Shown here piece by piece: positions 58,558 to 64,000 of a DNA stretch of 64,000 nt. Source of the stretch: an uncultured Robinsoniella sp. (lineage in GTDB: Bacteria > Bacillota > Clostridia > Lachnospirales > Lachnospiraceae); NCBI GenBank assembly GCA_900540475.1, contig UQGG01000004.1, positions 186,001-250,000 of the forward strand. Direction: 5' to 3'. How positions within the stretch are numbered: position 1 is the stretch's first letter; each line of letters starts with the position of its first letter. Under the pieces are notes generated by a model, which did not search any database, had not been told where the DNA came from, and saw only the letters and a list, made by a program, of their open reading frames with translations. The position numbers were made by a program, and so were the translations under genes.

Positions 58558-60477
58558 TTACTTCTTTTCCGGCTTTCCTAAGAAGTAATCTATATTTCTT
58601 CTTTTTTTCATATCCCGTAAGAAATCGGCAAGCCAGAATATCACATGGGAAACTCTGTACAATTCAGATTCCCTGCTGATACCTCTCCACATTTTTTTGT
58701 ATTCACAGAACCAGCATTCCAGCTTCTGTGCAGTCTCTTTTGCCTGGTCCGCACATACTTTTAACCCCAGAAAATGATTCTTATAGATCAATAATCCCAC
58801 ACTGTTCAGCACCCGAATGCCCTCTGCTCCTATGAGATAATCATGAACTGCCATTTTCTCTCCTGCAGTCATCGCTCCCACGCATTTCTTCAGTTCCAGC
58901 TCTTCTGCCAGAAGAGCTTTGTTTTCTTCTTCCGCTCCCAGTATTTCTTTTTCCTGGGATCTGATCCGCTGGATGCACCAGTCATCCTCTATTTTGGATT
59001 CCGTTAATTCCTGGAAGCGCACTGCCATTTCCCAGTCAAATACGGCGTGTCTGCACATGCGGCTCACAACAGACATCAGGTTCTCCGAGTGGTCCTGGTA
59101 CTGGAGAACAGAAATCATGCGGTTTATTTCTTCAAAAGGAATTTCTTTTCGGTTCCAGGAAAATGCCGCTCCGTAGATCATCCCCGGCATGCTGAAGTCC
59201 GGGTGGTTAATGTGTCCAAAGTCTCCCCAGTCTGTATTCAGCATACCGATTGCCCCGTATTTTTCCCCGAATGCGCACATTCTGCTGATATTCAGATACG
59301 CTGATTCCATCAGATTAATAAACTGATTCCATCCTCCTGCCCCGGGGCAAACATACTGGGTGGCTCCGGCTTCCGCCAGCGCTTTTGTTCCGTCTTCACA
59401 CTGGTTCCATGCATACCCCCAGTTTAAGCAGATGGTTTCCTTTGGAAGTTCCCGGATCAACTCCGGGAAGCCGCAGATTACATCTCCCCAGAACATGGGG
59501 CGGTATCCCCTGTCCACCAGATATCCGCAAAGCTTTTTCACGTAGTCAATATACATCCTGTCTGCGCCCACTTCTTCTGCGTAAGGTTTACTTTTTCCTT
59601 TTCCAAGGTCAAAGGTTTCATCCGCGCCTATGTTAAATTGCTTCGACGTAAACAGCGGCATATATGCTTCCATCATTTGAACCGCCAGTTCATAGCTTTC
59701 TTCCATGGTGACATTTAAGGTATGATGCATCTGGCGTCCCCGGAAACTAAATGGCATCTTCACGGGATCAGAAAGCTCACACAGATGTTCATAAGTCCTT
59801 GTGCTGAGAAGTTTATATAAATGTCCAAATGAAGACAGAGATGGTACCAGTTCCACTCCTGCTTTTCTGCAGTGGGCATCCAGTTCCAAAATGTCCTCTG
59901 CCGTAAGCGGCGTGTCATCTCTCCACATTTCACTAAGCCCTTCAAATAAAAAGCTGTGTTCCACATACAGCTGCAGCTGGTTGATTTTATAAAAGCTTAA
60001 GGTATCCGCCAGCTTTTTTAACGTTTCCAGTTTCGGAATTCTGCCTCTGGTAACATCATGGTAAAAACCCCGGTACTCCATGGCCGGTTCATCTTCTATT
60101 TCCACAAACGGCAGGACACAGCCTGCCTGGCGTATGATCTGCCGCAGCGTTTGTATTCCGTAGAGAATTCCGCGGTATCCTCCTCCGGTTATACGGATTC
60201 CCTGCTTCCCGATTACCAGAAAGTATCCTTGATCCTTTTGTGTTTCATCTAAATTCAATATAATTTCAGCCGCTCCATTCGTATCCTGTGTCCCACGGCT
60301 TAAGCTGTAATCCATTCCGGTGAAACGCAAGATCTCATTTTTTAACAGATCTGCTGCATATAATACATTCTGCGGACAGGAAACATCCATTTCAATCTTC
60401 CCATAATGAGGAAGGGCAAAAGCCCCTTCCCCGGACACTATTTTCTGCGGTACGGGCAGCAAATACAATGATTCCAT
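58558..60477 (-). CDS. GH20 beta-N-acetylhexosaminidase
   Basis: Cytosolic enzyme of 639 residues that removes terminal beta-GlcNAc or GalNAc by substrate-assisted catalysis. An N-terminal GH20b domain (1-125) is followed by the TIM barrel starting EYRGFYHDVTRGRIP. The catalytic pair Asp286-Glu287 lies in NIGADETFDLG. LNTDWGDFGHINHPD near 415 belongs to the barrel end. A helical C-terminal part extends from about 460. It starts behind AAGGAGG, 74 bases after the GH29 stop upstream; that gap shows no terminator. Lacto-N-biosidase-type action is less likely. Confidence 0.93.
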   Translation of the reverse strand: MESLYLLPVPQKIVSGEGAFALPHYGKIEMDVSCPQNVLYAADLLKNEILRFTGMDYSLSRGTQDTNGAAEIILNLDETQKDQGYFLVIGKQGIRITGGGYRGILYGIQTLRQIIRQAGCVLPFVEIEDEPAMEYRGFYHDVTRGRIPKLETLKKLADTLSFYKINQLQLYVEHSFLFEGLSEMWRDDTPLTAEDILELDAHCRKAGVELVPSLSSFGHLYKLLSTRTYEHLCELSDPVKMPFSFRGRQMHHTLNVTMEESYELAVQMMEAYMPLFTSKQFNIGADETFDLGKGKSKPYAEEVGADRMYIDYVKKLCGYLVDRGYRPMFWGDVICGFPELIRELPKETICLNWGYAWNQCEDGTKALAEAGATQYVCPGAGGWNQFINLMESAYLNISRMCAFGEKYGAIGMLNTDWGDFGHINHPDFSMPGMIYGAAFSWNRKEIPFEEINRMISVLQYQDHSENLMSVVSRMCRHAVFDWEMAVRFQELTESKIEDDWCIQRIRSQEKEILGAEEENKALLAEELELKKCVGAMTAGEKMAVHDYLIGAEGIRVLNSVGLLIYKNHFLGLKVCADQAKETAQKLECWFCEYKKMWRGISRESELYRVSHVIFWLADFLRDMKKRRNIDYFLGKPEKK

Positions 60478-60551
60478 AGATTCCTCCTTAAAATTCTTCT
60501 TTAAGACTCTTAATTTAAGCTTTTTTTACACCTGTTATAAATGCCGCCTTT

Positions 60552-62024
60552 TCACATCAGGCAAAACACTCTGGCTATCGGTGCGGTTTCTTTGTCATAC
60601 TCCTGCAGGTGAAGCATATAGCCGTTGTCTTGTCTGGTAAACTCCACCACTGCTCCCGTATCCGGCATCGTAATGGATGTTACCGTTCCTGCATATGGAA
60701 TCCAGACTTCAGATTTAACCGGATCCGTTTCTTTTTCAAAGGTTTCAATTGCATAAACCCGGCCTTCCTTCTTTGTAAATGCAATTCCGTCCTTTTTATA
60801 AGGTGCACATACTCTGGTTCCATATATGGCATCCCCATATACCGCAAGCCATTCCCCCATATCCTCAAGGCATTCCACTGCACCTCTTGGCAGTCTGCCA
60901 TCCTGCTGAGGTCCCACATTTATAGCCAGATTTCCTCCCTTTGCCACAATATCCACCAAAAGGGCAATTACTTCCCGGCAGGTTTTATAATGGTCCTCAT
61001 AAGCAAAGGAAAAGGACGTTCCAAGGGTGATACAGCTTTCCCATGGTACATTTAAGGGTTCCTTTGGCACACACTGTTCCGGGGTAATATAGTTTTCATA
61101 TGGTCCGCCCATGGTACGGTCCGCAGCAAGCATCCCCGGCTGGAATTTCCGGATCTCTTCTATGGTCTCTCCCAGCCCGATGTCGCTGACCCAGCCCGCG
61201 TCAAACCACATAATGTCCAGTTTTCCATATTCCGTCGCCAATTCCTTGATCTGATTCTGGGTGAATTCCACAAATTCTCCCCACTTTTCGGGATGTTCCC
61301 GGGGGACATAAGACGGTCCCCGGTGCATATAGTTCCCCCTGGGATACCCCTCACTCCAGTAACTGTCCACATGCCAGTCTGCTTTTGAAAAATATGCGGC
61401 AATCCCAATTCCTCTCTTACGGAAGGACTCAAACAAGTGAGCACAGATATCCGCATATTTATGGGTATGAAACGGGCAATCCTCTGCCGTCACCTTATAA
61501 TCAGAATAGGCCGTGTCCCACATACAGAAGCCATCATGATGTTTGGTTGTAAAAATCAGGTAACGGATTCCTGCTCTTTTCGCCAGATCCGCCCATTTCT
61601 CCGGTTCAAAACGAACCGGATTAAAGGTCTTATTCAGATTAAAATACTCCTTTTTAAACGCTTCTCCCGTAATCTCCCAGTCAATGCCATCCCTGGACCA
61701 CTCTGCATCTGCATCGGACAATGCCCAGGATTCCACTATTCCAAGCTGGGAATACGCTCCCCAGTGAATCATCAGCGCCAGTTTCTGATCCTGGAACCAC
61801 TGAAGCTTGTGCAAAACCTTCGGGTCATCGGGCCATATATATTCCTCCTGGGCACTGTAGTTATGTACCCCTTCTGATACCTTTTCTTCCTCATTAACCG
61901 GGGCAGCTTCCGGGCTATCTCCTGGGGTTCCTTTTGCAATCCCTGCTGCGCTATTTTCCATCCTGTCTTCTGCTGTATTACCTGGTATCTGCATTTCCTG
62001 TAACAGTATCTTTTCTTCGTCCAT
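60552..62024 (-). CDS. Alpha-L-fucosidase, GH29, with acidic N-terminal extension
   Basis: Retaining fucosidase of 490 residues. The catalytic barrel starts near residue 75 (LQWFQDQKLALMIHWGAYS). TTKHHDGFCMWDTAYSDYKV near 159 holds the His-His pair, and the nucleophile is Asp275 in IMWFDAGWV. The first 60 residues are an acidic, Pro/Ala/Glu-rich segment without signal character, which is not usual in GH29 and may be disordered. It is the first enzyme gene after the importer, starting behind AAAGGAG 23 bases after the lipoprotein gene. It is diverged from the other GH29 of this operon, suggesting a different fucose linkage. Confidence 0.92.
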   Translation of the reverse strand: MDEEKILLQEMQIPGNTAEDRMENSAAGIAKGTPGDSPEAAPVNEEEKVSEGVHNYSAQEEYIWPDDPKVLHKLQWFQDQKLALMIHWGAYSQLGIVESWALSDADAEWSRDGIDWEITGEAFKKEYFNLNKTFNPVRFEPEKWADLAKRAGIRYLIFTTKHHDGFCMWDTAYSDYKVTAEDCPFHTHKYADICAHLFESFRKRGIGIAAYFSKADWHVDSYWSEGYPRGNYMHRGPSYVPREHPEKWGEFVEFTQNQIKELATEYGKLDIMWFDAGWVSDIGLGETIEEIRKFQPGMLAADRTMGGPYENYITPEQCVPKEPLNVPWESCITLGTSFSFAYEDHYKTCREVIALLVDIVAKGGNLAINVGPQQDGRLPRGAVECLEDMGEWLAVYGDAIYGTRVCAPYKKDGIAFTKKEGRVYAIETFEKETDPVKSEVWIPYAGTVTSITMPDTGAVVEFTRQDNGYMLHLQEYDKETAPIARVFCLM

Positions 62025-62047
62025 GTTGTCTCCTTTATGCGGAATTT

Positions 62048-63691
62048 CTATTCTGCCGCTTCCGTTGCCGGCTCTGTTGTGGTCTGTAACGCCTTTTCAC
62101 GTATGGCTATATAATCCTGAAGTCCAAGCGTATCCAGCTGCCCTAAGTAACTGTCCCAGTCTTTATCAATATCAGACTGTCCGGCAATCCATTCTGCTGC
62201 CTTTTGTGCAATGAAATCCCGAAGGGAAGTCTGAATATCGGAAAATTTTGCAGAGTCATCTATCGATACCCAGTAAGAGGGAATGGCTTCCGTTAAATAA
62301 GGCTCGTAAATCTCATCTGCCTTGTCTTTTTCCGGATACATTGGCACATCTTCTTTAAATTTGAATCCCTGTGGCAGATAATGGGGCAGCGACTGTGGAA
62401 ACAGGTTTGCCCAGGAATACTTCTTTTCATCTTCCGGCGACAGGGTTGCCTTATCAATCGCACGGTAACCATCTCCATCCTTAAAGATGCATATATCCAG
62501 CGGTCCTGAAATCTTCTGGGCGGAGTTCTGGAATTCAAATAAATCATCCCACCATCTGATAATTGCCCCTACATCCTTTGCTTTATCGGTGATTACCACC
62601 TGTGTCTTCATTACAGATGCTCCGTCGGAACCTCTAAGCCATACTGGGTTATCCGTGTCAGGGCTTTTTAAAACCGGCAATGGTTTAAAATCCGGTTCTT
62701 CTCCCGCAAGATATGGTACGATATCATTGCTGGCATACATCATGGAGCAGCCATAACGATCCTGAGAACCTTTCGCCTTCCACTGGCTTAAATCCTGTGT
62801 AAATGCTTCCGGATCAATCAGCCCCTGGGCGTACAATTTTTTAAGCCATTTAATACCATTCTTATATTCTTCGGTATTGGCACCAAAGATCAGTTTGCCA
62901 TCCTTCATGCTCATTCCGTAATTGTCTACCGACATTCCAAAATACCCGCACATATAACCAATATGCTTATTATTAGGATCAAAGGACATTGGTATTTCAT
63001 CATTTGGATCCCCATTTCCATTGGCGTCTTTTTCTTTAAACTCCATCAATACTTTTTCAAACTCATCGGTAGTCTCAGGCATTTCCAGTCCAAGATTTTT
63101 CAGCCATTTTTCATTGATATAGGGTTCGTAATCTACCAGCGGCGCATCAACTACGTAAGGTATGGTATAGATATGGCCATCTGGAGCTGTCATCGCTTCT
63201 CTGACACCTTCTCTTTCCAGAATCTTCATAATGTTGGGAGCATATTTCTCAAAATAATCCTCCAGGGGAATAAATATCTTCTGATCAACGCCATATTTCA
63301 AAATATCACTGTCCTGGAACAGCCATCCGCCGATGCAGTCCGCATAATCACCGGAACTTAATGCCAGAGATAACTTTTCTTTTGCCACCTCATTTGGAAA
63401 ATACTCTAAGTTTACCTTGATATTGGTCTGCCTTTCCATCTCATCCATCATCCAGTACTCGCCGTTTTCGGAAGAGTCATCACAGAAAAGTGAAAAGCTG
63501 TATGTATCTTTATCCACAATAGGAAGCCCCGTTTCATTAAATACACCATTCACCTTGCCATCCTCATCCACTTTATCATTTGCCGGACCGTCCGCTTCCA
63601 GGGACGCAGTGTTTTTGCTGCATCCTCCAAGCCCCATTGCGGTCATGGCAGCCACACAAACTAAAATTGCCAATACTCTTTTTCGTTTCAT
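62048..63691 (-). CDS. Oligosaccharide ABC transporter substrate-binding lipoprotein (LplA-type)
   Basis: Large extracellular binding protein of 547 residues. The signal peptide MKRKRVLAILVCVAAMTAM ends in the lipobox GLGGC with lipidated Cys24. The type of fold and DDSSENGEYWMMDEMERQTNIKV near residue 70 are typical for LplA-like proteins that bind complex oligosaccharides. I chose ATG 63691 because AAGGAG lies seven bases upstream; the two earlier ATGs overlap or abut that site. The permease gene ends 76 bases upstream. With five cytosolic glycosidases downstream it probably captures a fucosylated, GlcNAc-containing glycan. Confidence 0.92.
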   Translation of the reverse strand: MKRKRVLAILVCVAAMTAMGLGGCSKNTASLEADGPANDKVDEDGKVNGVFNETGLPIVDKDTYSFSLFCDDSSENGEYWMMDEMERQTNIKVNLEYFPNEVAKEKLSLALSSGDYADCIGGWLFQDSDILKYGVDQKIFIPLEDYFEKYAPNIMKILEREGVREAMTAPDGHIYTIPYVVDAPLVDYEPYINEKWLKNLGLEMPETTDEFEKVLMEFKEKDANGNGDPNDEIPMSFDPNNKHIGYMCGYFGMSVDNYGMSMKDGKLIFGANTEEYKNGIKWLKKLYAQGLIDPEAFTQDLSQWKAKGSQDRYGCSMMYASNDIVPYLAGEEPDFKPLPVLKSPDTDNPVWLRGSDGASVMKTQVVITDKAKDVGAIIRWWDDLFEFQNSAQKISGPLDICIFKDGDGYRAIDKATLSPEDEKKYSWANLFPQSLPHYLPQGFKFKEDVPMYPEKDKADEIYEPYLTEAIPSYWVSIDDSAKFSDIQTSLRDFIAQKAAEWIAGQSDIDKDWDSYLGQLDTLGLQDYIAIREKALQTTTEPATEAAE

Positions 63692-63785
63692 ACTCATACT
63701 CCTTTTCATTCAGATTTTTCATTAAAAATAGGTGCGTTGCAGTACTAATCTATATCCACATACACATTGCATGTTATGTGCGTTG

Positions 63786-64000
63786 TCATCCTTTCACCGA
63801 ACCAATCATAACGCCCTTTACAAAATACTTCTGGACAAAGGGGTACATGATCATGACCGGTATACTGGAAATAATAATCAGGGAATATTTCATAAGTTCT
63901 ACCAGCTGCCTCTGCGCCTCCAGTGCCACCTGGGCAGAAACGCTTGTTACCTGCTGGGCAAGTGCTGCCTGATTCTGAATCAATATGGAACGCAGGACTA
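63786..64000 (-). CDS. Carbohydrate ABC transporter permease, LplC-type (partial, C-terminal end)
   Basis: The last 71 codons of a permease whose start lies beyond the right edge. The segment LVELMKYSLIIISSIPVMIMYPFVQKYF is the final transmembrane helix and the end KGVMIGSVKG is characteristic of LplC subunits. It precedes the binding-lipoprotein gene in the same direction. An LplB-type partner and perhaps a regulator are expected further upstream, outside the window. Confidence 0.9.
   Translation of the reverse strand, partial: VLRSILIQNQAALAQQVTSVSAQVALEAQRQLVELMKYSLIIISSIPVMIMYPFVQKYFVKGVMIGSVKG

Overview
The window looks like a chromosomal segment of a gut-type Firmicute, most likely a member of the Lachnospiraceae. 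This is inferred from the moderate GC content, strong GGAGG-type ribosome binding sites, a tRNA without an encoded CCA end, formate-tetrahydrofolate ligase next to a formate channel, GGDEF and EAL proteins, YesM/YesN sugar regulation and a Gram-positive glycan-foraging locus. No phage, insertion sequence or CRISPR array is evident.

Left part (1-31.7 kb, mostly minus strand). A trkA-trkH potassium uptake pair is cut by the left edge. Next come an RND/MMPL exporter and a 1000-residue secreted heptad-repeat protein, controlled by a divergent TetR with three clear operators. Housekeeping genes follow (ftsH, ligA, rluF). Two ArsA/Get3-like ATPases with HSP20-like tails flank a small unknown protein, with a self-regulating MarR upstream and a divergent Cys/His-rich DUF6062-type gene. 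Then come a cell-wall-binding SGNH esterase and fhs-focA. The fhs leader holds a ZTP riboswitch plus terminator followed by a THF riboswitch plus terminator. A diguanylate cyclase, a papain-like secreted protease with Ig-like repeats, a GNAT enzyme, a c-di-GMP phosphodiesterase and an ABC-F protein with an attenuation-type leader complete this part.

Middle part (31.7-47.4 kb). This holds tRNA-Leu(UAG), a gene-poor stretch with a probable small RNA, glycerol dehydrogenase, an EamA transporter and a PatB/MalY aminotransferase. A CUT1 sugar ABC transporter (binding protein and two permeases) lies divergent from a YesM/YesN two-component system and an M20 amidohydrolase. Three direct repeats and a cre-like palindrome sit between them. 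An AraR-like repressor with a P-loop protein of unknown function and endonuclease IV (nfo) follow.

Right part (47.4-64 kb, all minus strand). This is a host-glycan locus. A probable single operon encodes an LplA-type ABC importer (permease cut by the window end, and its lipoprotein) and five enzymes without signal peptides: GH29, GH20, GH2 beta-mannosidase-like, GH18 and GH29. It ends at a strong terminator. Downstream is a separate 1935-residue secreted protein with a GH123-type catalytic domain, a LamG domain, a sialidase-like Asp-box domain, Ig-like, FIVAR and FN3 modules. Together they suggest outside trimming, import and intracellular breakdown of fucosylated, GlcNAc- and mannose-containing glycans, as in the N-glycan core.

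Most notable are the ZTP-THF tandem leader, the two-ATPase Get3-like operon whose partners carry similar C-terminal tails, the glycan locus with its fused secreted enzyme, the ABC-F attenuator leader, a candidate C-rich-loop small RNA, and three unrelated minisatellite arrays.
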